From Halalkalibacter oceani (lineage in GTDB: Bacteria; Bacillota; Bacilli; Bacillales; Bacillaceae_D), in NCBI RefSeq assembly GCF_023715605.1, contig NZ_JAMBOL010000014.1, forward strand, positions 53,594 to 117,593: a DNA stretch of 64,000 nucleotides. Reading direction: 5' to 3'. This document shows positions 51,831 through 60,558 of this stretch, piece by piece (the stretch's first letter is position 1; each line of letters opens with the position of its first letter). The notes under the pieces were generated by a model, which saw only the letters and a program-made list of their open reading frames with translations, searched no databases and was not told the origin of the DNA. The translations under genes were made by a program, and so were the position numbers.

Positions 51831-54011
51831 ATGAAAAAAGCGGTTGTATTAGCAGAAAAGCCGTCCGTCGCCCGGGACATTGCCAGAGTGCTGCGCTGTG
51901 AGCGGAAAGGAAATGGCTTTCTGGAAGGAGATCAATATATTGTCACGTGGGCATTGGGCCATCTCGTTACGCTCGCTGAGCCTGAAGCCTATGGGGAAAC
52001 GTATCAAACGTGGAAGCTGGAGGATTTGCCGATGCTGCCGAAGCGCCTGCAGCTCGTGGTCATTAAGCAGACGAGCAAGCAGTTCCACGCGGTAAAGGCG
52101 CAGCTGCAACGAAAGGATGTCGATCGTGTCATCATCGCGACCGACGCCGGACGTGAAGGAGAATTGGTCGCAAGATGGATACTTGAAAAAGCGCATGTTA
52201 CCAAGCCATTGAAACGGCTCTGGATATCCTCCGTCACCGACCAGGCGATTAAGCAGGGCTTTGCCAAGCTCGCAGACGCGAAAAAATATGAAGGCCTTTA
52301 TCACTCGGCCGTTGCCCGCTCAGAAGCGGACTGGTATGTCGGCATTAATGGAACGCGGGCGCTGACGACTAAATTTCAGGCGCAGCTATCGTGCGGACGC
52401 GTGCAGACGCCGACATTGGCGATGATTGCGAAAAGGGAAGCTGATATTCGTTCGTTCAAGCCAGTCCCTTATGACCAGCTGATGGTGACGACCACACAGG
52501 GGCTGACGCTGCAATGGCACGATCAAAAGACGAAGGAGCAGCGTATTTTTGACCGAGCCAAAGCCGAGAAGCTGGAACAAAAGCTGAAGAACGCGAACGG
52601 CGTCATTACTGCAGTGGACACGGTGAAAAAGAAAACCCCGCCTCCGCAGCTGTACGATTTAACAGAATTACAGCGGGAAGCGAACAGCCGTTACGGGTTT
52701 TCGGCGAAGGAGACGCTGTCGATCCTGCAGCGCTTATATGAGCAGCATAAGGCGGTGACCTACCCGCGGACCGATTCGCGCTATCTTTCCTCCGATCTTG
52801 TCGGGACGTTGCCGGAGCGGATTAAGGCGTGTGACGTGCAGCCATTTCGGAAAGTCGTTGTTTTGTTGAAAGGACGCTCGTTTGATCAGCGGCTTGCCTG
52901 CATCAATGATAAGCAGGTGTCCGATCACCATGCGATTATTCCGACCGAGCAGGCGCCGGCCCCTGCTGCGCTGAGCGAAAAAGAGACAAAGCTTTATCGC
53001 CTTGTCGTCTGCCGGTTTCTCGCCGCTCTTTTTCCAGCGATGGAATATGAGCAGACGACGGTTAGTGCAGAGATAGCTGGGGAACAGCTCATCGCCAAAG
53101 GAAAACGCACGCTCTCGCCCGGCTGGAAGGAAGTGTATGCCGAAGATGGTTCCCGGACAGAGGAGGATGTTGACCTTCCACGCCTGCAAAAAGGGGAACA
53201 GCTTCGTTTGGCCAAGGTCGAGTTAAAGCATGGGGAAACGAAGCCTCCGGCAAGGCTGACTGAAGCGACGCTGCTTACCGCAATGGAAAAGCCGATGGCT
53301 TTTTTAAGCAAGGAGGAGAAGGAGCTCGCCGATACGCTCGGCAAAACGGGCGGGATCGGAACGGTGGCAACGCGGGCCGACATCATTGAGAAGCTGCTGC
53401 AGACACAGCTGATGGAAAAGAGGGGGAAAGAGCTGTTTCTGACGGGAAAAGGAAAGCAGCTGCTTGACCTCGTCCCTGAAGATCTTCAATCCCCTGCTTT
53501 AACAGCCGAATGGGAGCTGAAGCTGGAGAAAATCGCCAAGGGCGAACTGAGCAAGTCACAGTTTGTCGAGGAAATGAAACAGTACGCCGGCAGCATCGTC
53601 AAATCAATCAAGCAAAGCGACAAAACGTTCAAGCACGACAATATTACAGGAACACCGTGCCCGCAATGTGGAAAGCTGCTAATTGAACTGAACACAAAGC
53701 ATGGCAAAAAGCGGGTCTGTCAGGATCGACAGTGCGGCTATAAGAAAAATATTGCCAAAGTGACCAACGCCCGTTGCCCGAAATGCAAAAAGAAGCTGGA
53801 GCTCTGGGGTGAAGGGGAAGGACAGACCTTCGTTTGCAGCTGTGGTCATCGCGAGAAGCTGTCGGCTTTTCAGGAACGGCGCAAAGAGAATCAGCATAAG
53901 AAAGTGTCAAAAAAAGAAGTCGCCAACTATATGAAAAAGCAAAACAAGCAAGACGAATTTGCCAACAATGCGTTGGCTGAAGCGTTGGCTAAGCTGAAGT
54001 TGGATAAGTAG
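51831..54011 (+). CDS. topB: DNA topoisomerase III
   Basis: Type IA topoisomerase of 726 residues, the Bacillus TopB length. The Toprim domain is at the start (VVLAEKPSVARDIARVL and IIATDAGREGELVARWI). The active-site Tyr is at about residue 311 in VTYPRTDSRYLSSDL. The C terminus carries two zinc-ribbon-like Cys clusters (CPQCGKLL with CQDRQCGYK, and CPKCKKKL with CSCGH). GAAAGGATG precedes the ATG at 51831. Monocistronic. Confidence 0.95.
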   Translation: MKKAVVLAEKPSVARDIARVLRCERKGNGFLEGDQYIVTWALGHLVTLAEPEAYGETYQTWKLEDLPMLPKRLQLVVIKQTSKQFHAVKAQLQRKDVDRVIIATDAGREGELVARWILEKAHVTKPLKRLWISSVTDQAIKQGFAKLADAKKYEGLYHSAVARSEADWYVGINGTRALTTKFQAQLSCGRVQTPTLAMIAKREADIRSFKPVPYDQLMVTTTQGLTLQWHDQKTKEQRIFDRAKAEKLEQKLKNANGVITAVDTVKKKTPPPQLYDLTELQREANSRYGFSAKETLSILQRLYEQHKAVTYPRTDSRYLSSDLVGTLPERIKACDVQPFRKVVVLLKGRSFDQRLACINDKQVSDHHAIIPTEQAPAPAALSEKETKLYRLVVCRFLAALFPAMEYEQTTVSAEIAGEQLIAKGKRTLSPGWKEVYAEDGSRTEEDVDLPRLQKGEQLRLAKVELKHGETKPPARLTEATLLTAMEKPMAFLSKEEKELADTLGKTGGIGTVATRADIIEKLLQTQLMEKRGKELFLTGKGKQLLDLVPEDLQSPALTAEWELKLEKIAKGELSKSQFVEEMKQYAGSIVKSIKQSDKTFKHDNITGTPCPQCGKLLIELNTKHGKKRVCQDRQCGYKKNIAKVTNARCPKCKKKLELWGEGEGQTFVCSCGHREKLSAFQERRKENQHKKVSKKEVANYMKKQNKQDEFANNALAEALAKLKLDK

Positions 54012-54015
54012 AGGA

Positions 54016-54066
54016 AAGCCTGGAACAAAGGATGGGATGGACCTTTTTCCAGGCTTGGTTTTTTCA
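54016..54066 (+). terminator. Terminator of topB
   Basis: AAGCCTGG pairs with CCAGGCTT across a 25-nt loop and is followed by TTTTTT. Confidence 0.75.
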
Positions 54067-54195
54067 TAGACAGGGCTCTGCGATGGAAGGACAGGTTTTC
54101 TATTAATATATGGACGATTCAGCTAATAGACTAATACAGAAACGTGAAGGTCGTTACAGCCGCCATCCAGCTTATCGGTTCGTAAGTGTTTCAGC

Positions 54196-54231
54196 TTGAC
54201 AATAAAATTTTTAATATGTAATATATTACAT
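54196..54231 (+). promoter_or_regulatory. Promoter with 16-bp palindrome upstream of the 54297 operon
   Basis: TTGACA (54196) and TAATAT (54219) are 17 nt apart. The perfect palindrome ATGTAATATATTACAT (54216-54231) covers the -10 box. It is a good operator candidate for a GntR- or MarR-type dimer, but no regulator gene is adjacent. Confidence 0.7.
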
Positions 54232-54296
54232 ATATCTATCCTTTTTTCTTATTTTTGTAAGCGCTTTATAATAGATGGAAAGTGAGGGCCGTTTAG

Positions 54297-55307
54297 ATGG
54301 GGAAATTCAAAGTAGTCGTCACGGATTATGAATACAGCTCTCTTGATATTGAACGGATAGTCCTCTCGGGCATTGGGGCGGAGCTCATTCCGATGCAATG
54401 CCGGACAGAGGACGAGGTGATCGAAGCGGCCAAAGGGGCAGATGCGATTTTCAATCAATATGCGCCTTTGTCCCAAAGGGTCATCAACACGCTCGACAAC
54501 TGCAAAGTTATTGCGAAGTACGGGATCGGGGTCAACACGGTTGATGTTCAGGCAGCAACGGAGTCGGGCATTTTAGTTTGCAATGTATCGGACTACTGTC
54601 TGGATGAAGTTTCCGACCATGCTTTTGCCCTGCTGATCGCCTGCGCCCGGAAAGTCGTCAAGCTGAACGCCGCAATTAAGGAAGACCGCTTATGGGATTT
54701 TAAGCAGGGGGTGCCGGTTTATCGGCTGAAAAACCGGATACTCGGACTCGTCGGACTTGGAAGCATTCCGCGTGCTCTCGTTCCGAAAGCGCAGGCCTTT
54801 GGTTTAAAAGTAATGGCGTTTGATCCGTTTGTTTCAGTGGAAATTGCCGCCGACTTGAACGTGGAGCTTGTTTCGCTGGAGGAGCTGTGCCAAAATGCCG
54901 ACTATCTTTCGATTCATGCGCCACTGACGGAGCGGACGCGCGGCATGATCAGAGCGGAGCACTTTAAACTGATGAAGAACGAGGCTTTTCTGATTAATAC
55001 GGCGAGAGGTCCGGTCGTTGATGAAGAGGCACTCATCTTTGCCTTGCAAAATGGAGAGATTGCCGGGGCTGGACTCGATGTCGTCGAAGTGGAGCCACTA
55101 TCGGGCGATCATCCTTTTTTACAGATGGAGCACGTCATCCTCAATCCACACGTCGCCTGGTACTCTGTAGAATCGGAGCAGGAGCTGAAAAGAAAATGTG
55201 CCGAGAACGTGGCGGCCGTGCTTACCGGTCATTATCCGCCATATTTGGTGAATAAGGAGGTGAAGCCGAAAATTGCGCTGAAGGCTAATCAGAATCTCGT
55301 AGTCTAG
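54297..55307 (+). CDS. C-terminal-binding-protein-type D-2-hydroxyacid dehydrogenase
   Basis: NAD-dependent oxidoreductase of the hydroxyacid dehydrogenase superfamily, 336 residues. The cofactor loop is GLVGLGSIPRALVPKAQAFG near residue 148, where the third Gly of GxGxxG is Pro. Catalytic Arg is in INTARGPVVDEEAL near 240, Glu in GLDVVEVEPL near 265 and His in LNPHVAWYS near 285. GTGAGGG precedes the start. It is followed by an SDR gene and a cupin gene, apparently one operon. Confidence 0.85.
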   Translation: MGKFKVVVTDYEYSSLDIERIVLSGIGAELIPMQCRTEDEVIEAAKGADAIFNQYAPLSQRVINTLDNCKVIAKYGIGVNTVDVQAATESGILVCNVSDYCLDEVSDHAFALLIACARKVVKLNAAIKEDRLWDFKQGVPVYRLKNRILGLVGLGSIPRALVPKAQAFGLKVMAFDPFVSVEIAADLNVELVSLEELCQNADYLSIHAPLTERTRGMIRAEHFKLMKNEAFLINTARGPVVDEEALIFALQNGEIAGAGLDVVEVEPLSGDHPFLQMEHVILNPHVAWYSVESEQELKRKCAENVAAVLTGHYPPYLVNKEVKPKIALKANQNLVV

Positions 55308-55447
55308 TGAGTGAACCGGCTTTTTAACAGATAAGAACGTATAAGATTTTCGGGTTGATTTGGGGAAGGGAGGCGGCTTCGCACGCCGCTTCTAAGATAA
55401 GCCGCTACGCGGTTTTCTGAAACAGCAGTTTACAGGAGGTGGCTTGG

Positions 55448-56227
55448 GTGAATGCAGGAAAGGTGGCGATCGTCACAGGAGGAGTAACAGGCCTCGGACG
55501 CGCGGTCGTGGAACGATTAAGCAACAGAGGGGTTCGCATCGCGATCGTCGGCATTACAGAAGAGCTTGGGCGGGAGACGGAGCGCTCGCTGCAGGAGCAG
55601 GGAAGAAGCGTTGTCTATTATGACGGAGATGTCTCTGACGAAGAGGCGGTATCCCGGGTAGTTTCCGAGATTTACCGTGACTTTGGCAGAATGGACTATT
55701 TGGTCAATGCGGCCGGGATTATTACGCGCGCGCCGGCGAAAAGCGTTCAAAAGGAGGATTATCAACAGGTTTTGTCGATTAATTTAGTCGGCGGTTTATT
55801 GATGTGCCAGGCCGTTTATCCTTATATGGCCAAGGATGGCGGCGGCAGCATTGTTAATTTCGGCTCGATGCTCGCTCATTATGGCAGTAAAAACTTAATC
55901 AGCTACGCTTCGTCTAAAGGGGCCGTCATTCAAATGACAAAGTGTCTGGCCGTGGACTGGGCGGAGGATAATATTCGCGTCAATGCCGTCAGTCCGGGCT
56001 ATATTGAAACACAACTATCTGCCGGCGCAACAAAGGACCCGGTGTTCAAGGAACGGATTCTTTCCCGCACTCCGCAACGAAGGTTCGGCAGACCGGAGGA
56101 GGTAGCAGCGGTAATTGATTTTCTGCTGTCGGACGATGCTAGCTTTGTCACGGGTGTTGATATTCCGATAGATGGTGGTTTGTTGGCTGGGGATCCGGTG
56201 CTTTATCCGCCGGCCGCTCAATCATAA
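55448..56227 (+). CDS. Short-chain dehydrogenase/reductase
   Basis: Classical SDR of 259 residues, similar to gluconate 5-dehydrogenases. Cofactor motif TGGVTGLGRAV near residue 10, NAAGIITRAP near 87, catalytic YASSKGAV near 155. The GTG at 55448 is 8 nt from AGGAGG, so it is preferred over the GTG at 55439. It lies between a hydroxyacid dehydrogenase and a cupin gene; all three probably act on one carbohydrate- or aromatic-derived acid. Confidence 0.87.
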   Translation: MNAGKVAIVTGGVTGLGRAVVERLSNRGVRIAIVGITEELGRETERSLQEQGRSVVYYDGDVSDEEAVSRVVSEIYRDFGRMDYLVNAAGIITRAPAKSVQKEDYQQVLSINLVGGLLMCQAVYPYMAKDGGGSIVNFGSMLAHYGSKNLISYASSKGAVIQMTKCLAVDWAEDNIRVNAVSPGYIETQLSAGATKDPVFKERILSRTPQRRFGRPEEVAAVIDFLLSDDASFVTGVDIPIDGGLLAGDPVLYPPAAQS

Positions 56228-56254
56228 AACAAGGAGAAAAAGGAGGAGCAGAAA

Positions 56255-56734
56255 ATGAGTATTGATTTAAACACGTTCACAGAACAGATGGGTTTGCCTG
56301 ATCAAGCGATTGATTTGAATGAAATTCCATGGGTGCCCCAGGGAGATCGTGTCTGGTTTAAACCGGTGCGTTTTAATTTGGCAACAGGAGCCTGGATTAA
56401 TCTGTTAAAGGTCAAGCCGGGTGGTGTGGTCAACCGACATCGCCATACAGGCGGTCAAGTGCTCGCCTACACAATTCAAGGGGAATGGCGCTATTTAGAA
56501 CGGGAGTGGTCGGCCAAGCCGGGGACGTTCGTCTTTGAGCCGCCGGGCGACATTCATACGCTTACAGTCGACGGGGAAGAGGATATGATCACAATCTTTA
56601 TGCTCGAAGGCACAATCCAGTACCTCGATGACCATGACCAGGTGATCGTCCAGGACGACGTCTTCAGCAAAATGAAACGCTACTACGACTACTGTGACCA
56701 GCACAACATCGAAAAGAAAAACCTCGTTTACTGA
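56255..56734 (+). CDS. Cupin, 2,4'-dihydroxyacetophenone dioxygenase-like
   Basis: 159-residue cupin-fold protein of the dihydroxyacetophenone dioxygenase family. The metal-ligand His residues are in VVNRHRHTGGQVLAYTI near residue 65 and in GDIHTLTV near 100. Such proteins are non-heme iron dioxygenases cleaving C-C bonds, though many homologs have other or unknown roles. AAGGAGG precedes the ATG. Last gene of its operon. Confidence 0.78.
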   Translation: MSIDLNTFTEQMGLPDQAIDLNEIPWVPQGDRVWFKPVRFNLATGAWINLLKVKPGGVVNRHRHTGGQVLAYTIQGEWRYLEREWSAKPGTFVFEPPGDIHTLTVDGEEDMITIFMLEGTIQYLDDHDQVIVQDDVFSKMKRYYDYCDQHNIEKKNLVY

Positions 56735-56735
56735 A

Positions 56736-56775
56736 GTCAAGACCTCTCAGGAAGGTTTTCCTGAGAGGTCTTGAC
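56736..56775. terminator. Strong hairpin after the cupin gene
   Basis: GTCAAGACCTCTCAGGAA and its perfect complement flank a 4-nt loop, an 18-bp stem. No T-run follows, so it may instead be a repeat-type hairpin. Confidence 0.6.
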
Positions 56776-56809
56776 GAAACGGTGTGCGGAGTCTGCGCCT
56801 GGTTTTGAA

Positions 56810-56844
56810 ATCCGATACCGAAACGGGTTTTTTCGGTATCGGAT
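56810..56844. other. Second hairpin between convergent genes
   Basis: ATCCGATACCGAAA pairs perfectly with TTTCGGTATCGGAT around a 7-nt loop. It could terminate minus-strand transcription weakly. Confidence 0.6.
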
Positions 56845-56846
56845 GA

Positions 56847-57011
56847 GCGCAGAACGGAGCCACTAGCGCCGGCCCCAGGCAATGAGCGCAACCGCCACGA
56901 ACTATTAAAGCCTGTTGTGAGTGGGTTTCTCACAACAGGCATGTGGCGAGTGAAGCCATTGCTGCTAGATGCTTTTGTCTCATCCTCTCCTGCGAGTAGC
57001 GAACGGAGCCA
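56847..57011 (+). repeat. Dispersed structured repeat, copy F (tail, nested module, tail)
   Basis: The tail GCGCAGAACGGAGCCACT occurs at 56847 and again as GAACGGAGCCACT at 57001. Between them, 56879-56962 is the best nested module: GCAATG with CATTGC, CGCCAC with GTGGCG, and GCCTGTTGTGAG with CTCACAACAGGC around TGGGTTT. The right end carries the stop codon of the neighbouring minus-strand gene. Confidence 0.85.
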
Positions 57012-58556
57012 CTAGTCGGTTTTAATGGATTTGAGCGGCTGTTTGGCCGGCCCTTCCACGACTTCGCCTTTGTATGAAAAGCGTGAGCCGTGGCAAGGGC
57101 AATCCCATGTATGGTCACCGTGATTCCAATGAACCTCACAGCCCATATGGGTGCAGGTTGTATCGACGACGTGCAGGGTGCCGTCCTGTTCGCGGTAGGC
57201 GCCGGCGCGTTTGCCATTCACATTGACGATTGTGCCTTCCCCTTTTTTAACCTCTTCCGGCTTGCGCTCTGTCTGATCAAACTTTCCCTGAAAAAGCTGC
57301 TTGGCGACATCGGTGTTTTGCGAAATGAAATTCCTGATGCTTGGATCGGCGACAAAACGGCTTGGACTGAACAATTCCTCGTATCGATTGGGGCGCTGTA
57401 AAATAAGATCGCTAATCAGTAGCGCAGCGACGGTACTGTTCGTCATTCCCCATTTCCGGTAGCCTGTCGCGACAAAAATCGAAGGGTGGAGCTTGGAGTG
57501 CCGCCCGATATAAGGAATTTTGTCCAGTGTTGTTAAATCCTGCGCCGACCAGCGGAAGCGAATGTCGAGCGTCTGGAAGATTTCCTGCCCGTACTGCTCA
57601 AGCGCCTCGTAATGATTCATTGTGTCGATGCCGTGTCCCGTTTTATGATTTTGTCCGCCGATTAAGACAAGCTTCTCCCCATCCATCATCGTATAGCGCA
57701 GGGAGCGGGACGGAGAGTCAATGCTTAAATACATTCCTTCTGGAAAGTCGTTGTCCACTTTTGCGGCGACGACATAGGAACGGGACGGGTACATTTTCGA
57801 GAAATATAATCCGCTGCCATCGAAGAATGGAAAATGAGAGGCGATCACAATATGATCAGCCTGAACCTTTGCGCCGCTCTTTGTCAAAATAACCGGACGA
57901 CTCTTTTCTTCCATATCGAGCGCCACGGTCTGTTCGTAAATAGAACCGCCATTATCGACAATGCCTTTTACGAGGTGAGCGACATACATTAACGGATGGA
58001 ATTGGGCTTGCTCGTTCATGACGAGGGCTGCTTTCACCGGAATGTTTTTCACCGGAATGCTAGTTAGTAACTCTCCTGGAATACCGAGCTCCTGGTAAGC
58101 GTTGTACTCATCCTCTAGCTTTTTTACACCTTGGTTCGTCGTTGTATATAAATAGGCGTCCTGCTCAGAAAAGTCGCACTCCATTTTTTCTTCTTTGACA
58201 AGACTGCGTATGAAGCGCAAAGCATCCATGCTCGCTTCGTAGTAAAGCTTCGCCTGCTCCTTGCCAATGTGGGAAATGAGCTCAGCGTAAATGATGTCAT
58301 GCTGGGCGGTTATTTTCGCTGTCGTATGACCGGTTGTACCATTGGCCAGCACATCCGCCTCAAGCAGAGTTACTCTTTTTCCAGCCTTTGCAAGCAGGTA
58401 GGCTGTCGTCAAACCGGAGATGCCTCCACCGACAATCGCCACATCGGTTTCAATGTCTTGAGTGAGAGCGGGGAAGGAAGCCAACTGGGTGGAAACACGC
58501 CAAAATGGCTCCGGCCGTTCTGGTAAGGATGAATTCCTGTCGTTGAGATCTGTCAT
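57012..58556 (-). CDS. FAD-dependent oxidoreductase with C-terminal Rieske domain
   Basis: 514 residues: an N-terminal D-amino-acid-oxidase-type FAD domain (VAIVGGGISGLTTAYLLAKA near residue 40) and a C-terminal Rieske [2Fe-2S] domain with CTHMGCEVHW and CPCHGSRFSYKG. This is the Bacillus YhfW-type architecture. The ATG at 58556 follows GGAGGAAG. Its stop codon lies inside the tail of repeat copy F, so the last codon or stop may have been set by repeat insertion. Substrate unknown. Divergent from the alpha-glucosidase. Confidence 0.88.
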   Translation of the reverse strand: MTDLNDRNSSLPERPEPFWRVSTQLASFPALTQDIETDVAIVGGGISGLTTAYLLAKAGKRVTLLEADVLANGTTGHTTAKITAQHDIIYAELISHIGKEQAKLYYEASMDALRFIRSLVKEEKMECDFSEQDAYLYTTTNQGVKKLEDEYNAYQELGIPGELLTSIPVKNIPVKAALVMNEQAQFHPLMYVAHLVKGIVDNGGSIYEQTVALDMEEKSRPVILTKSGAKVQADHIVIASHFPFFDGSGLYFSKMYPSRSYVVAAKVDNDFPEGMYLSIDSPSRSLRYTMMDGEKLVLIGGQNHKTGHGIDTMNHYEALEQYGQEIFQTLDIRFRWSAQDLTTLDKIPYIGRHSKLHPSIFVATGYRKWGMTNSTVAALLISDLILQRPNRYEELFSPSRFVADPSIRNFISQNTDVAKQLFQGKFDQTERKPEEVKKGEGTIVNVNGKRAGAYREQDGTLHVVDTTCTHMGCEVHWNHGDHTWDCPCHGSRFSYKGEVVEGPAKQPLKSIKTD

Positions 58557-58780
58557 AGCTATCTTCCTCCAATTCATGGAATACTTTCTTAAAAGAAAAG
58601 TAAGTATAAAAAAGTGAATGACTTGTTATACCGCTTTTGAAATGTTTACGTGCTGTGGAGAACGATGAACATGCAGTTGTTTTTTAACATACCCACTTCC
58701 AGCCGGTTCAATGTAATCTTATTGAGTATAAAATATGAAAGAGAGAAAGAGGAACGGGGTATACTAAGAGGAGGCAAGGA

Positions 58781-60463
58781 ATGGAAAGATGCTGGTGGAA
58801 GGAAGCCGTTGCTTACCAAATTTATCCGCGTAGCTTTAAGGATTCAAATGGCGATGGGAACGGCGATCTGCGGGGAATCATCGAAAAGCTGGACTACTTG
58901 AAGGAGCTGGGAATTGATTTGATCTGGCTCTGTCCTATATACGCTTCACCAAATGATGACAACGGCTATGATATTAGCGATTACGAAGCGATTCTGCCGA
59001 TGTACGGGACGATGGCCGATTTTGATTGTCTGTTGGACGAAATTCATAAGCGGAATATGAAGCTGATTCTTGATTTGGTCATTAACCACACGTCCGATGA
59101 GCATCCATGGTTTATTGAGTCGCGCTCCTCGAGAAACTCTGCGAAGCGGGACTGGTATATATGGAAAGAACCAAAGCAGGACGGAAGTGAGCCGAACAAT
59201 TGGGAATCGATCTTTCACGGGTCAGCCTGGGAATATAATCAGCTTACTGGGGACTATTACCTGCATCTTTTTTCAAAGAAGCAGCCCGACTTAAATTGGG
59301 AGAACAAAGAGGTCCGCCACGCACTTTATCAGATGATAAACGGCTGGCTCGCTAAAGGGATTGACGGCTTTCGGGTCGATGCGATTTCCCATATTAAGAA
59401 AGCGGAAGGTCTCCCTGATCTGCCCAACCCGAAAGGCCTGCGCTACGTTCCTTCCTTTGAAGGCCATCTGAATCAAAAAGGGATCGATCTGTTTTTGCAG
59501 GAGTTGAAGCAGCGTACCTTTGCCAACCATGACATCGTTACAGTCGGGGAAGCGAATGGGGTGACCGCTGAAGAAGCCGGCTTATGGGTCGGAGAAGCCG
59601 GCGGGATTTTTAACATGATCTTTCAATTTGAGCATCTTGGCTTGTGGGGGAAAGACGGGGAGCAATTCGATCTTAAAAAGGTGAAACAAGTGCTTTCTAA
59701 ATGGCAGAAAGAGCTGGACGGTGTAGGCTGGAATGCTTTATTTTTGGAAAATCATGATCAACCAAGAAGCGTTTCCTCTTGGGGCAACGATGAAAAGTAT
59801 TGGCGTGAGAGCGCGACCGCTCTCGCCACATTATTCTTTTTTATGCAGGGGACGCCGTTTATTTATCAAGGGCAGGAAATCGGCATGACAAATGTCAGGT
59901 TTTCTTCAATTGATGAGTATCGTGATGTAAGCGCGAAAAATGAGTATCGGCTTAAACGGGAGGCCGGCCTGTCCGGCAATGAAGCGATCGCTTCGATTTG
60001 GAAGGACGGAAGAGACAATGCCCGGACACCGATGCAATGGGATGATTCAGCACAAGCCGGCTTTTCAACGTCCGACAAAACATGGATCGGGGTTAATCCG
60101 AATTACCGCTCGATCAATGTCGCCGCCCAGGAACTGGATGCTGACTCCGTCCTCTCGTATTACAAAGCGATGATCAGCCTGCGAAAAGATTCCCTGCCGT
60201 TGCTCTATGGACGCTATGTGCTGGAGGCAAAGGATGACCCGGCGATTTATGCCTATCGCCGAGTGTGGCAGGAAGAGTCGTATTTGATCGTCGTCAATAT
60301 GGCAGCGGCTGAGTCGAAGCTCGAGGCCGAGCTGGCTGCACAATTGTCGAGAATGGAGCTGATACTATCAAATCTGCAGCCCTGTTCGAATGCCTGGTTT
60401 CATCCTTACGAAGCGAGGGTATATAAAGAGCGGGAAAAAGGTGTTGGAGATTTAAATTCTTAA
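58781..60463 (+). CDS. Alpha-glucosidase, GH13 (oligo-1,6-glucosidase-like)
   Basis: Hydrolyses alpha-glucosidic bonds of small maltooligo- or isomaltooligosaccharides in the cytoplasm. The 560-residue protein shows the nucleophile Asp200 (GFRVDAISH), acid/base Glu257 (VGEAN) and Asp326 (LENHDQPR). The residue after the nucleophile is Ala, as in alpha-1,4-preferring enzymes; alpha-1,6-specific relatives usually have Val. No signal peptide. AGAGGAGG precedes the start. The gap to 58556 shows divergent AT-rich promoter DNA only. Confidence 0.92.
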   Translation: MERCWWKEAVAYQIYPRSFKDSNGDGNGDLRGIIEKLDYLKELGIDLIWLCPIYASPNDDNGYDISDYEAILPMYGTMADFDCLLDEIHKRNMKLILDLVINHTSDEHPWFIESRSSRNSAKRDWYIWKEPKQDGSEPNNWESIFHGSAWEYNQLTGDYYLHLFSKKQPDLNWENKEVRHALYQMINGWLAKGIDGFRVDAISHIKKAEGLPDLPNPKGLRYVPSFEGHLNQKGIDLFLQELKQRTFANHDIVTVGEANGVTAEEAGLWVGEAGGIFNMIFQFEHLGLWGKDGEQFDLKKVKQVLSKWQKELDGVGWNALFLENHDQPRSVSSWGNDEKYWRESATALATLFFFMQGTPFIYQGQEIGMTNVRFSSIDEYRDVSAKNEYRLKREAGLSGNEAIASIWKDGRDNARTPMQWDDSAQAGFSTSDKTWIGVNPNYRSINVAAQELDADSVLSYYKAMISLRKDSLPLLYGRYVLEAKDDPAIYAYRRVWQEESYLIVVNMAAAESKLEAELAAQLSRMELILSNLQPCSNAWFHPYEARVYKEREKGVGDLNS

Positions 60464-60471
60464 CAATTATA

Positions 60472-60500
60472 TTGCATTGACTTTTTGGACATGGTATCAT
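60472..60500 (+). promoter_or_regulatory. Promoter upstream of cshA
   Basis: TTGCAT and TATCAT are 17 nt apart, about 60 bases before the TTG start of the helicase gene. Confidence 0.55.
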
Positions 60501-60558
60501 TAAAAGATGTTTTTTTATTTAAGTACGGTGGATAACACTGATAAAGGAGATTATATAT

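Noticed and set aside
55340..55420. Another copy of the dispersed repeat before the SDR gene
   Set aside because: It contains a short GCGGC/GCCGC hairpin but shares neither the TGGGTTT loop nor the tail.
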